From: Saprospiraceae bacterium
GTDB lineage: Bacteria > Bacteroidota > Bacteroidia > Chitinophagales > Saprospiraceae
NCBI GenBank assembly: GCA_027488855.1
Contig: JAIYAV010000335.1
Span: 1 to 52,234 of the forward strand
DNA: 52,234 nt
Direction of reading: 5' to 3'
A model generated the notes under the pieces. It had not been told where the DNA came from. It did no database searches and worked only from the letters and a program-made list of their open reading frames with translations. This document shows, one piece after another, positions 27,808 to 36,315 of the stretch (within the stretch, counting starts at the first letter, position 1; each line of letters opens with the position of its first letter). The translations under genes and the position numbers were made by a program.

Positions 27808-30153
27808 CTATGATGAATAGCTGTATTGTGTGTAGTCGTAACCATAGCCACAACTGTCATTTTGCTTTTTTACCCCATTAAAGATGATCGAGGGATTGAT
27901 CAGTTTATTCTGCTCGAATAGTTCCACGGCTTTTTCCACCATGGTTTTTTTGGTATACCCCGAGCGGACTACGAATAAGGTATTGTCAACATAGTCATTG
28001 AGCATGATGCCATCAGAAATAATCCCAATCGGAGAAGTATCGATGATGATGATGTCGTATCGCTCTTTTACATACAAAAACAGGGCTGCCAGCTGTTGTT
28101 CTGAAATGAATTCTACCAAATTTGGAACAATGGGGCCGGCTAAAATGAAATGCAGATTAGGCAGATCCGCTGAAACTTGGATGACCTCGGCTATGCCCAA
28201 TTCTTCAGCAAAAAAATTGCTTAACCCAATTGCTTCGTTTCCCTTGAAATACCTGGCGATAGAGGGCTTTCTCAAGTCAAAATCGATGACAATCGTCTTC
28301 TTTTTGGCTAACGCAAAACTCATGGCCAGGTTGGAGGCGACAAAAGTTTTGCCTTCGTTAACCGTACTGGAAGTAACCAAAATGCATTTTGTTTTTTCTC
28401 GGTTGTAAAACTGGAGGTTTGTCCTCAAACTGCGGAAACGCTCAGTCATCAAGTTTTGCGGCTGCCCCAACAGCGACTGGTGGTTTTTCCCTTTTTGATG
28501 ATTAATTACCCCCAGTATGATCTTTTTGGTTAAAATTTGTTTGATGTCTTTTTCCGTTTGGATCAATCCCGCAAAGAGGCCAAAAAACAAAACCAGTAAA
28601 AAAGCAAGCACCTGGCTGCCAAAAGCAGCTGCTACGAAGATTTTAGCCTTGCTGGGCGCAATGGGGGCAATGGTGCTGTAAGGTGGGTCGATCAGCATGG
28701 CATTGGTATAGTTGCTCACCAAGGCCAATGCGGTTTCCTCCCGCTTTTGCAATAAATAAACGTAGAGGTTTTCCTTGATCGATTGGATGCGCAATCGATC
28801 GGAGAGGCCTCTTTCTTTCTGCGGCACACTGCGCAAACGACTGAATGATTTGTTGTGTTGATCCTTGACCTTGCTCAACCTTGTATTAAGATCCTCTTGC
28901 ATGTGGTCAACACCAGTGGTGATGGATGAGCGTAAATTGCTCAATTTTTGATTGTTCGCTTGAATAACCGGGTTGGAAGTTTGACCTTTCAGCAAAAGCC
29001 TTTCTCTAACCATCACCAGTTCATTGTAAGGTTGAATCAGGTCTTGGATTTTGCCATTGTATAGTGAAGGATTGATGGGAATCAAACTGTATTGATCCGC
29101 AGTATCCCGCAGGTCAGCTTTCATGGCCTGCAGCATTTTCAGCTGGAGCTCGATGTCTCGTTGTTCAGTAACCAGATAACTAACATCCTCCATGGTGATG
29201 TTCAAATCGGTAGTGGTTTCTGAAATAATGTCGTTGTTCACTTTATAGGACTCCACCGTGCCTTCTGCAGCGACCAAATCGGCACTGATGTCGGCAAGGC
29301 GCCCATCCAGCAGATCCAGCGTTTTAAGGGTGATTTCTGTATTTGCCTGGCTTTTTAGAAGGTCGAATTTTTCAACTAGAATCGACAAGACGGCGATTCC
29401 GCGCTCGGGCACCGCATCCTGCAAGCTCAAAACCAAAACCGAAGATTTGTTTTTTTCGTCCGACAATCCCACTTTTAAGCCATCGAGGTAGTTGCGGGCA
29501 ATAAGGGTTGGATTCAAAAAAGCCACCTCCAATGTTGTATCGGAGCCCGAAGAAAAAGTGAAATATTCCGTTTTACTGATGCGGAATTTTCCGTATTGAT
29601 TGGAGAAAAATTCACCAAATTTATGGACTTCGCTCCGCGAACCTTGTGCAAACCGGAATGACTGATAATCGAGTGGGGTGATTTCAAACCTTGTATTTTC
29701 AATTGGCTTCAATACAAAGGTATCAACCGCAATTGGAAACCCTCGATAGGCTTCGTAGCTGGACAATCCGTGCTTGCGAAAATAACGCTTCTCCAAACCC
29801 AATTCCTTCACTACCGAAGTCATCAATGACAAGGAAGTCAATAGTTCTATTTCGTTGGAAGCCTTTTCTGAGGTACCCGAAAAACTGATGTTGCGTTGGA
29901 GAAAATCCTCCGAAGGACCATAATTTTGGTCGCGTTCCCGAATCAATAGTTTGGCAATGATTCCATAAACGGGTTGCTGTTTTTTGTAAAAATAGTAGGC
30001 CAATCCGAGGCCGATCACGCCAAAAATTAAATAGATGTACCATTTGCTGAGTACCCATTTATTCAAAAGCCCCCAGTAATCGATTTGATGATCGGATGTA
30101 TCTTCTAGGTTGCTGTTCAACAAAATGGCTTTGGGGTATTGAAATTCACTCAT
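27808..30153 (-). CDS. wzc: polysaccharide co-polymerase / bacterial tyrosine kinase (Wzc-like)
   Basis: I use the ATG at 30153 (MSEFQYPKAIL), since the longer frame would need a TTG next to the preceding stop. This gives 781 residues. A Wzz chain-length domain is bracketed by two membrane helices (about 39-56 and 505-530) with a long periplasmic coiled-coil region between them. The cytoplasmic BY-kinase domain has Walker A SSTVNEGKTFVASN, Walker A' VIDFDLRKP and Walker B YDIIIIDTSP. A tyrosine-rich tail (YGYDYTQYSY) is the likely autophosphorylation site. It controls chain length and export with the Wza-like protein encoded just upstream. Confidence 0.93.
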   Translation of the reverse strand: MSEFQYPKAILLNSNLEDTSDHQIDYWGLLNKWVLSKWYIYLIFGVIGLGLAYYFYKKQQPVYGIIAKLLIRERDQNYGPSEDFLQRNISFSGTSEKASNEIELLTSLSLMTSVVKELGLEKRYFRKHGLSSYEAYRGFPIAVDTFVLKPIENTRFEITPLDYQSFRFAQGSRSEVHKFGEFFSNQYGKFRISKTEYFTFSSGSDTTLEVAFLNPTLIARNYLDGLKVGLSDEKNKSSVLVLSLQDAVPERGIAVLSILVEKFDLLKSQANTEITLKTLDLLDGRLADISADLVAAEGTVESYKVNNDIISETTTDLNITMEDVSYLVTEQRDIELQLKMLQAMKADLRDTADQYSLIPINPSLYNGKIQDLIQPYNELVMVRERLLLKGQTSNPVIQANNQKLSNLRSSITTGVDHMQEDLNTRLSKVKDQHNKSFSRLRSVPQKERGLSDRLRIQSIKENLYVYLLQKREETALALVSNYTNAMLIDPPYSTIAPIAPSKAKIFVAAAFGSQVLAFLLVLFFGLFAGLIQTEKDIKQILTKKIILGVINHQKGKNHQSLLGQPQNLMTERFRSLRTNLQFYNREKTKCILVTSSTVNEGKTFVASNLAMSFALAKKKTIVIDFDLRKPSIARYFKGNEAIGLSNFFAEELGIAEVIQVSADLPNLHFILAGPIVPNLVEFISEQQLAALFLYVKERYDIIIIDTSPIGIISDGIMLNDYVDNTLFVVRSGYTKKTMVEKAVELFEQNKLINPSIIFNGVKKQNDSCGYGYDYTQYSYSS

Positions 30154-30171
30154 GGTACTTTTTTTATTCAA

Positions 30172-30951
30172 TTACTTGCTAAACAATGCAATCAACACCG
30201 CAGCGATGGTCGCCACTGCCGTCACAATTGGCACTGTTTTAGAAGTCTGATCCTGAACCGCACCAGCTTTGGCTTTGATCGGTTTTACATAAATCAGGTC
30301 ATTTTGTTTCAAGTAATAATGCTCCGACTGGAAAAATTCAGCCGACTGCAGATTGATTTTATTCAAGGACTGAACGCCGCTGTTTTCTCGCACCAGCAAT
30401 ACATCCCCCCGATCCGCATAGTCGGTCAGGTCGCCTGCCAGGGCCAGCGCGTCCAACAATGAAATGCGCTCGTTGAGGACGTTGAAAGCTCCCGGCTTCC
30501 GAACTTCACCCGACACCGTCACCCTGAAATTCAATAGCCTCAGGTTGACCACCGGATCTTTTAAGTGCTGTTTCAGTTTTGACAGCAAGGATTCCTTTGC
30601 CTCAGAAATACTTAGTCCTTGCCATTCCAGGGTACCCAAAACTGGAAAATCAATCTCCCCTTTCTGGTTGACCAAATAACCATTGAGCTGAATGGCCTCG
30701 ATGCTGATTAAATTTGAATTGAGTTGATCCGAGTTTAGGTTAAAAGGGGCAGCCAGTTCTGGTTCGGTACTGAATACTTTTATCCCCAACACATCATTGG
30801 GCTGTATCCGGATGTCTGGTTTAATGGTTACATCCGTTTGTGGTTTAGCTGGAAAATTTTCCTGATAGTTGACCAATTGTTTATATGAAACACAGCTTGT
30901 AACGGCATTAAGCAGCATGAAAACCCAAATTATGGTAGAAAAAACGCGCAT
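30172..30951 (-). CDS. wza: polysaccharide export lipoprotein (Wza-like)
   Basis: From the ATG at 30951 the product is 259 residues. An upstream in-frame ATG at 30972 would add seven. I prefer 30951 because it gives a basic n-region (MRVFST) and a lipobox ending VTSC at residue 20. The polysaccharide-export domain (IRIQPNDVLGIKVFS, GYLVNQKGEIDFPVLG) is followed by an SLBB domain (VSGEVRKPGAFNV). A C-terminal hydrophobic helix (TVPIVTAVATIAAVLIALF) resembles the Wza outer-membrane helix. It should form the outer-membrane export channel. The gene is 18 bases before the kinase start. Confidence 0.9.
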   Translation of the reverse strand: MRVFSTIIWVFMLLNAVTSCVSYKQLVNYQENFPAKPQTDVTIKPDIRIQPNDVLGIKVFSTEPELAAPFNLNSDQLNSNLISIEAIQLNGYLVNQKGEIDFPVLGTLEWQGLSISEAKESLLSKLKQHLKDPVVNLRLLNFRVTVSGEVRKPGAFNVLNERISLLDALALAGDLTDYADRGDVLLVRENSGVQSLNKINLQSAEFFQSEHYYLKQNDLIYVKPIKAKAGAVQDQTSKTVPIVTAVATIAAVLIALFSK

Positions 30952-31340
30952 TTTTTGAAGGATTAAAAGCATGGTTCAATTTATTGATCGGTCATTTGAG
31001 GACGCGGCTTCGCCCTTGATGAGTCGCATTTTTAGGGCTTGCTAGTTTTTTGGGTTTAAAAGAAACTAGTTAACAAGTACTTAGCATGCAAATCACCCCC
31101 AAGCCTTGGGGCGGTTGCCTCAAAGCAATTTGAAGATCATCTTGTTGATACGCTGTTGTAGAGTGGTAGGGGGGGCAACAGATCACAAAGAATGATGGAT
31201 CTGGTGATTGTGCAAAGGTAGGCCAGCTGTAACTCGGTAGCGTTACAGAATTTATAGAAAAGCTTACATAATTCACTGGTTTGATTGCTTGCTTAATGAA
31301 CTTTCTCTATACCGTTTATGGGGTTATTTCCTATGAATTT
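30952..31340 (-). other. intergenic leader region of the polysaccharide operon
   Basis: No credible gene is seen in these 389 bases. On the minus strand it holds a -7 promoter box (31213-31220) and then an untranslated leader of about 255 bases. The leader includes a 15-base palindrome CCCCAAGSCTTGGGG (31097-31111) and a small stem CTAGTTT/AAACTAG (31042-31069). A leader this long before an export operon suggests regulation of transcription elongation, but no U-rich terminator is present. Confidence 0.4.
31213..31220 (-). promoter_or_regulatory. -7 promoter element of the polysaccharide operon
   Basis: On the minus strand the sequence reads TACCTTTG, an exact match to TAnnTTTG. No clear -33 TTTG lies 19-20 bases upstream, so support is partial. 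It would start transcription about 255 bases before the wza-like gene. Confidence 0.4.
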
Positions 31341-32570
31341 TTACAACCTGCTCATGAACTCATCCATATACCCCGCTCTATTCTTCAGCCACGACTTGAG
31401 TGTGGCCACATCATTTTTAAAATCAAGGTTTCCTCGTTTCCATTTTTGATAATCACGGGCCCTGGCATCCTCAATCAATAAAGCATATTGGTCGACGTAG
31501 GTCAACAATGCGGGTAACTTTTGGACTTTAAAATCGGCCCATTTTTGCTTCATTGCGATTTTTACGGCAGGAATGGTCATCAATCGGGTGAAAAAGCGGG
31601 TGCCCGTGGAGGGTGGGGACCAAAGCATGGATTGATCAAAAGTGCTAAAATGCCTCTGGGTCTTTTCATAGGCGTAGGCCCAGTCAAAATCCCAGATCGG
31701 CCCCATGGTCCATTTGCCCGTTTTGGTTTTGTACAGAAAAGTACTTTTGGGGTGATTGAGCTCCCGATTGTCGCACAGCATGTTCACCAAAAAATAATTG
31801 GCCACCGACTCAGCATCTAAAAAATCCAGAATGGTATTGTTTGGAAAATCCGGGCGGGCCACTAGGGCTTCCATTTGTTCAAATTGGGTGATGATGGGCT
31901 CCAGCTCCTTCGCGTCGGTCAACTCTGGGTGCATGATCATCACCGGCAGGCGATAGGCAGTGGATCTAAATTTCCAATCTTCATCAAAGTATTGCTCCAA
32001 TTGCAGCAAAATGCCATTGTCGCCAATATTGACGCGGTTTTTCTTTACTTCAATTTGTTCAGTCAGCATGTACAAACCCTGGTACTGCCCATTCAGGTAG
32101 ACTTCGACAGGCTCGATATGGTTGGTAAAAGGCAGGTTCATCAATTGCCCTGCTTTCATGGCTACCGCATTCAACAGGTGGGTTCCATCCAGGTAATTGG
32201 CCAACAAAACCCAATCTTTTTCGGAAGCCATATCCAAAAGACTGGCCTTTTCATCCAGTTTAAATTTGTAGGGCTTTTTGGGGAGGTTCCAGGTGGAATT
32301 GCCCCGTCCCCGAATTTGGGCACTGCCTTTGTAATCGTCAAAAGCATCCAAACCATCAATAGAAATGGTGGTAGGAACATAAATATCTGTTGAGTTGATC
32401 GGCGCATTGGCAGTGGTGGCGATATCCAGCCTGGGCAAAAAAGCTTTATCCTTTGGAGGATCGGGCGTTACAACAACATCATCGGCCTTCTTTTTGCAGC
32501 CTGAAAAGCTGATCAGAAAAACAAAGGAATACAGTAGCAACATCCATTTAGGCGCAACGGAATAGGTCAT
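31341..32570 (-). CDS. CotH kinase family lipoprotein
   Basis: A 409-residue protein with a lipoprotein signal peptide (LISFSGC, Cys25). The CotH fold is marked by IRGRGNSTW (86-94), KKPYKFKLD (98-106), GLYMLTEQIEVKKNRV and MGPIWDFDWA (289-298), in which Asp294 and Asp296 are likely metal ligands. CotH proteins are kinase-like; Bacillus CotH phosphorylates spore-coat proteins. Bacteroidota members are exported and their substrates are unknown. It sits 390 bases upstream of the polysaccharide operon with its own -7 box, so a link to that locus is only positional. Confidence 0.88.
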   Translation of the reverse strand: MTYSVAPKWMLLLYSFVFLISFSGCKKKADDVVVTPDPPKDKAFLPRLDIATTANAPINSTDIYVPTTISIDGLDAFDDYKGSAQIRGRGNSTWNLPKKPYKFKLDEKASLLDMASEKDWVLLANYLDGTHLLNAVAMKAGQLMNLPFTNHIEPVEVYLNGQYQGLYMLTEQIEVKKNRVNIGDNGILLQLEQYFDEDWKFRSTAYRLPVMIMHPELTDAKELEPIITQFEQMEALVARPDFPNNTILDFLDAESVANYFLVNMLCDNRELNHPKSTFLYKTKTGKWTMGPIWDFDWAYAYEKTQRHFSTFDQSMLWSPPSTGTRFFTRLMTIPAVKIAMKQKWADFKVQKLPALLTYVDQYALLIEDARARDYQKWKRGNLDFKNDVATLKSWLKNRAGYMDEFMSRL

Positions 32571-32593
32571 ACTTGTTTGTTTTTGGCTTTTGG

Positions 32594-32601
32594 CAAATAT
32601 A
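32594..32601 (-). promoter_or_regulatory. -7 promoter element of the CotH gene
   Basis: On the minus strand this is TATATTTG, matching TAnnTTTG, 24 bases before the ATG at 32570. The only TTG nearby (complement of 32617-32619) is spaced 15 bases away, short of the usual 19. Confidence 0.35.
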
Positions 32602-32670
32602 ATGAAGTTGTTGGATCAAGTTATAGTTCTATGGTTAGACAAAATCTTCTAAAAAATCCTCGCGTTCAGC

Positions 32671-32701
32671 TTGTATTTCAATCGTTTAAATTCTATCTTT
32701 G
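32671..32701 (+). promoter_or_regulatory. Bacteroidota-type promoter upstream of the subtilase gene
   Basis: TTG at 32671-32673 and TATCTTTG at 32694-32701 are separated by 20 bases, a good match to the TTTG-N19-TAnnTTTG pattern. It would give a leader of about 250 bases containing a 32-codon open frame. Confidence 0.45.
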
Positions 32702-32733
32702 TTAAGATCAATTTTTACTAAACCTCAAAACAA

Positions 32734-32832
32734 ATGATTATGGGCAAACTACTCGCTCAAACCAGTGATCGGCAATACCTTTCTGGACTAGCCTGCCGAC
32801 TAGTGTTTTACCATTCAAACCATTTTTCTTAG
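32734..32832 (+). other. possible 32-codon leader open reading frame
   Basis: An ATG at 32734, 32 bases after the putative -7 box, opens a 32-residue frame (MIMGKLLAQTSDRQYL...) with a TAG at 32830-32832. It has no signal peptide or known motif. It may be a leader peptide, a degraded gene start or chance. The rest of 32833-32959 shows nothing. Confidence 0.2.
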
Positions 32833-32959
32833 ACAATTAGGACGAATTTTATTGACCATCAACGGGTTGCATTATTGTTTTGCCATGCCCGTTTGTTTAT
32901 ATATGGTTGGTTATTGATTTGTATACATTCTTAAACCTCAATGTTAAAAGGGAAGTATT

Positions 32960-35701
32960 ATGGAAAAGTATTTTTATCGACTAGGCCAAAAAATCTTGGT
33001 TACAGAGGTCGAAGGTGTACTTGCTGTGCAGATGGAAGGCGGATCACGTGGCCTATTGAGTCTTGATGCACTTGGCGAGCCACTCGAAGTAGCCAGCGGC
33101 ACCCAATTTGCTAAAGATGCCACATCGGAAGAACGCGCAGCCCTCAAGTCAGCAGGTTGGTTCTTTGTACAGCCATCTCCGGCATTTACTGAATCCGTGC
33201 GATCCTTGCAAAGCCAACCTGCAGAAGTACAAAGTTCCGGCCAGGTCTATCAGCAAGAAGATGGACACATTCTAATTGGTAGCCGCAACTTAATTGTACA
33301 ACTATCTCCAGAACTATCAGACTTTGCGGCTCGCCGTCAATTGAAGAAACACAAACTCACCATTGTTCGGCATTTGGCCTTTGGGCGGAATCAATTCCAG
33401 GTGGAGGTGCCTGCGGGAGCAGATGCACTCGGTGTTGCAAACGAGCTGCAAGAAAGTGGAATTGCCGTTGCTGCTGAACCTGAATTCATTGAGTTCATTG
33501 GTCAGCGATTTTCGCCTACCGACCCAAGCTATGCGCTGCAATGGCACCTCAACAACCAGGGAGGAAGTGGCGGTGTCGCAGGCGCCGATATTGCCGCTGA
33601 ACGCGCCTGGAATTTTACTTTAGGACGAGGCGTACGCGTAGCGGTCATCGACAATGGTTTCGATGTCCAACATGCAGATTTGGCCCCGGCAATCGTTGCA
33701 GAATCAGGCTTTTTCGACAACCGAGGAAACTTCCAGCGTACGCTGGTGAATTACCCAGACAGCAATCATGGAACCTTCTGTGCAGGTATGGTTGCCGGTC
33801 GCCACAGCAATCGCCGCGATGGTTGTGGGTCTGCACCAGAATCTGAGTTGATGCTGGTGGCCACATTGGGTGATCAGGTCGGAACCCAGGCGACTTTGGC
33901 GCGGGCAGTAGCTTTTGCTGCTGATCCACGCCTGGAAATTGCTGGTGCCAGTGCTGCCAGTGGCGCAGATGTTATTGTATCGAGCCTGGGGCCTAATGGT
34001 GCCGATTGGGCTCTGACTTCCGTACTTCAAAACGCCATATTGTTTGCTACTCGTCAGGGCCGCCGAGGTCGTGGTACCCCTGTTTTTTGGGCCAGCAGCA
34101 ATGGCAATAACGTGGATATTGCACTCGATCAGGTTGTCTCTCACCCAAGTGTGATCGCGGTTGGGCGATCAACTCGCGGGGATCGCGAAGACAACTCTGC
34201 TCGCGGCCCACAGCTCGATTTCCTCGCACCCGGTGTCAATGTGGTCAGCACAGCGTCAGGGGGTGGGACAAGAATGGATACAGGAACGAGCTTTGCGGCA
34301 CCGCTTGCCGCCGGGGTTGGTGCCCTCGTTCTGAGCATAAACCCCGACTTGCGGGCCGAAGATGTGCGACGCATCCTCTGTGAAACCTGTGATAAAATTG
34401 GGGGCGTAACCTACAGCGCCGGAGGTCACAACAATGATTATGGTTTTGGACGGGTCAACGCATACCGGGCAGTCATGAGGGCCATGCAGTCCATTGCCAT
34501 CAATGGGGTACTCAACACCGACCAGGATGGCGATCGTCTGGCCGAAATCCCGGTCTCCAGTCCTTGGGGCATTGGAACATTGAAAGCGGGAGCTGCGGGT
34601 ATTACCCACCTGGCGATGGCCCCCAATGGCCGACGTTTCGACGGTTGGCTGCTCAACACTGCCGATAACCGCTTTCCTCAACAAGGGGACTTTGATGGCG
34701 ACCGACGTTCGGAACTGTTGGTCACTAGCCCCTGGGGCATTGGGGTACTCAAACGGTTCCGGACTACCTACAGCGCGGTGATGCTCGCCCCCAATGGCAC
34801 CCGTTTTGGCGGCTGGCTGCTCAATACTGCGGACAACTCCTTTGGCCCTGTGGGTGATTTTGATGGCGATGGCCGCAAAGAAATTCTGGTCACTAGCCCC
34901 TGGGGCATCGGGCTACTCAAGTTGACGAATACCCCAGGCCCCGCTTATACTTTCCAGCCACTGATGATGGCCCAGAATGGCACCCGTTTTGGCGGTTGGT
35001 TGCTCAATACTGCCGACAACCAATTTGGTCCCATCGGCGATTTTGATGGCGATGGTCGAGATGAAATCATGATTACCAGCCCTTGGGGAATCGGGATGCT
35101 CAAGTTCAATGGAACCACATTTGATGCCGTGATGATGGCTCCCAACGGTACCCGTTTTGGCGGTTGGTTGCTAAATACAGGGGACAATTGGTTGGGTGCA
35201 GTTGGCGATTTTGACCGGGATGGTCGGGATGAATTGGTGATTTCAAGCCCCTGGGGATTGGGTATGCTCAAGCTCAGTGGAAGCACCCTTACACCCTTGG
35301 CAATGGCCCAGAATGGCACCCGTTTTGGCGGCTGGCTACTCAATACCTTTGACAATCGCATTTGGGCCGCTGCGGACTTTGATGGCGACCGCCGCGACGA
35401 ACTCCTGATCACGAGCCCTTGGGGAATCGGGGTACTCGCCTGGACAACTGCGGGAATCACCAGCCTCATGCTCCAGCCCAACGGTACCCGTTTTGGCGGC
35501 TGGCTGCTCAATACCGCCGACAATCAGTTCCGCAGCTTCCAGGACATGACTGGGACGGGCCGTGCTGGCATTCTGGTTGAAAGCCCTTGGGGCATTGGCA
35601 TCATGAACTTACAAGGAGCCACTTTTCAGGTACCCACGATGGCCCCAAATGGTACCCGGTTGGGGAGTTGGGTATTGAATACACACGATAATATGTTTTG
35701 A
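32960..35701 (+). CDS. subtilisin-family (S8) serine protease with C-terminal SPWGIG tandem repeats
   Basis: A 913-residue protein. Residues of about 100-185 resemble a protease inhibitor I9-like propeptide. The S8 catalytic triad is Asp231 (VAVIDNGFD), His270 (SNHGTFCAG) and Ser444 (TGTSFAAP). From about residue 515 to the end there are seven repeats of about 57 residues, each with GDFDGDGRxE, SPWGIGxLK and NGTRFGGWLLNTADN. These resemble FG-GAP/VCBS calcium-binding beta-propeller blades. I see no signal peptide and no T9SS domain, so export, if any, is by another route. AGGGAA about ten bases before the ATG supports this start. A terminator follows. Confidence 0.88.
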   Translation: MEKYFYRLGQKILVTEVEGVLAVQMEGGSRGLLSLDALGEPLEVASGTQFAKDATSEERAALKSAGWFFVQPSPAFTESVRSLQSQPAEVQSSGQVYQQEDGHILIGSRNLIVQLSPELSDFAARRQLKKHKLTIVRHLAFGRNQFQVEVPAGADALGVANELQESGIAVAAEPEFIEFIGQRFSPTDPSYALQWHLNNQGGSGGVAGADIAAERAWNFTLGRGVRVAVIDNGFDVQHADLAPAIVAESGFFDNRGNFQRTLVNYPDSNHGTFCAGMVAGRHSNRRDGCGSAPESELMLVATLGDQVGTQATLARAVAFAADPRLEIAGASAASGADVIVSSLGPNGADWALTSVLQNAILFATRQGRRGRGTPVFWASSNGNNVDIALDQVVSHPSVIAVGRSTRGDREDNSARGPQLDFLAPGVNVVSTASGGGTRMDTGTSFAAPLAAGVGALVLSINPDLRAEDVRRILCETCDKIGGVTYSAGGHNNDYGFGRVNAYRAVMRAMQSIAINGVLNTDQDGDRLAEIPVSSPWGIGTLKAGAAGITHLAMAPNGRRFDGWLLNTADNRFPQQGDFDGDRRSELLVTSPWGIGVLKRFRTTYSAVMLAPNGTRFGGWLLNTADNSFGPVGDFDGDGRKEILVTSPWGIGLLKLTNTPGPAYTFQPLMMAQNGTRFGGWLLNTADNQFGPIGDFDGDGRDEIMITSPWGIGMLKFNGTTFDAVMMAPNGTRFGGWLLNTGDNWLGAVGDFDRDGRDELVISSPWGLGMLKLSGSTLTPLAMAQNGTRFGGWLLNTFDNRIWAAADFDGDRRDELLITSPWGIGVLAWTTAGITSLMLQPNGTRFGGWLLNTADNQFRSFQDMTGTGRAGILVESPWGIGIMNLQGATFQVPTMAPNGTRLGSWVLNTHDNMF
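34519..35701 (+). repeat. seven tandem in-frame repeats of about 170 bp in the subtilase gene
   Basis: Each unit encodes a DFDGDGR acidic loop, a SPWGIG segment and an NGTRFGGWLLNT segment. DNA identity between units is high in the last block (CCCGTTTTGGCGGCTGG recurs), so recombination between blades is likely. Confidence 0.85.
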
Positions 35702-35727
35702 TTGTAGCATAAAAGCGATTCAATTTG

Positions 35728-35765
35728 ATAGCGGCGGGGCAAGGTTGTGCCGCCGCTATTTTTTT
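35728..35765 (+). terminator. rho-independent terminator after the subtilase gene
   Basis: A perfect 10-bp GC-rich stem (ATAGCGGCGG at 35728-35737 and CCGCCGCTAT at 35750-35759) with a 12-base loop is followed by six T. It lies 27 bases after the stop codon. Confidence 0.85.
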
Positions 35766-35768
35766 AGC

Positions 35769-35990
35769 TCAATCCGAATAATGAAGTAGCGAAGGAGAAG
35801 TTGAAGAGGTTGATGGAGTGAGATTTTCTTTAACTTTGTCGTTATTAATGAAATAATGGGCGATCAAGCTCATCGTTATGGAAAATAACTTGGATTGCTG
35901 AATATAAAAAGCGTTTATAGCATCGTTTAGCCGGGAGTAATTGAGTGTTTGTTCAATCCTTTCAAAATCGTTTGCTGCCGATGTGATCAT
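35769..35990 (-). CDS. hypothetical small protein (73 residues)
   Basis: An ATG at 35990 opens a 73-residue frame (ITSAANDFERIEQTL, then LIAHYFINNDKVKEN, ending LLHYSD). Codon usage looks natural, and the open frame ends just before the subtilase terminator region. I do not recognise the protein. It could be a decayed fragment. The reading frame continues open upstream, but that part is palindrome D and is not credible as coding. Confidence 0.3.
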   Translation of the reverse strand: MITSAANDFERIEQTLNYSRLNDAINAFYIQQSKLFSITMSLIAHYFINNDKVKENLTPSTSSTSPSLLHYSD

Positions 35991-36017
35991 TGATTTATGT
36001 ACTGTTTCACACAACGG

Positions 36018-36195
36018 AAGCCCCGCTAGGGGCGCGATATGGGTAGAAAACAACAGCCCCGAAATTTCCCCGAGTCCCGTCAGGGACGGAATGTGGGTAT
36101 CTGGAGGGGTATAATACCCACATTTTGTCCCTACAGGACTTCGGAAACATCGGAAATCACCGTTTGCTACCCATATTTCGCCCCTAGCGGGGCTT
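36018..36195. repeat. nested palindromic element D
   Basis: The outer arms, 36018-36046 and 36167-36195, are 29 bases long with about two mismatches and contain AGCCCCGCTAGGGGC. The inner arms at 36073-36100 and about 36113-36140 pair CCCGTCAGGGAC...TGTGGGTAT with its inverted form. The repeated TATGGGTAG / TGTGGGTAT ends are a mark of this family. The 580 bases 35736-36315 otherwise hold only the small open frame described separately. Confidence 0.8.
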
Positions 36196-36315
36196 ACATG
36201 CGACCTACCCCCCATTTGTTGGGGTATGGCAAATAACGGGATAAACCACTAATCCAAAAACTTCATTAGTTTGATGGGGCGATTATCTATAAATTGGATC
36301 AATTAAAAAACACTG

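Noticed and set aside
31230-31245. CGGTAGCGTT, similar to the ops/JUMPstart element of enterobacterial capsule operons
   Set aside because: It is on the plus strand while the operon is on the minus strand, and the rest of the JUMPstart sequence is absent.
34256-35523. Two long minus-strand open frames
   Set aside because: They run antisense to the subtilase repeats and lack any recognisable protein features.
34519-35701. Regular repeats that could suggest a CRISPR array
   Set aside because: Units are about 170 bp, in frame and protein coding, with no short repeat-spacer structure.
35991-36215. Extended N-terminal part of the small minus-strand open frame
   Set aside because: This part is entirely palindrome D, so coding is not credible.
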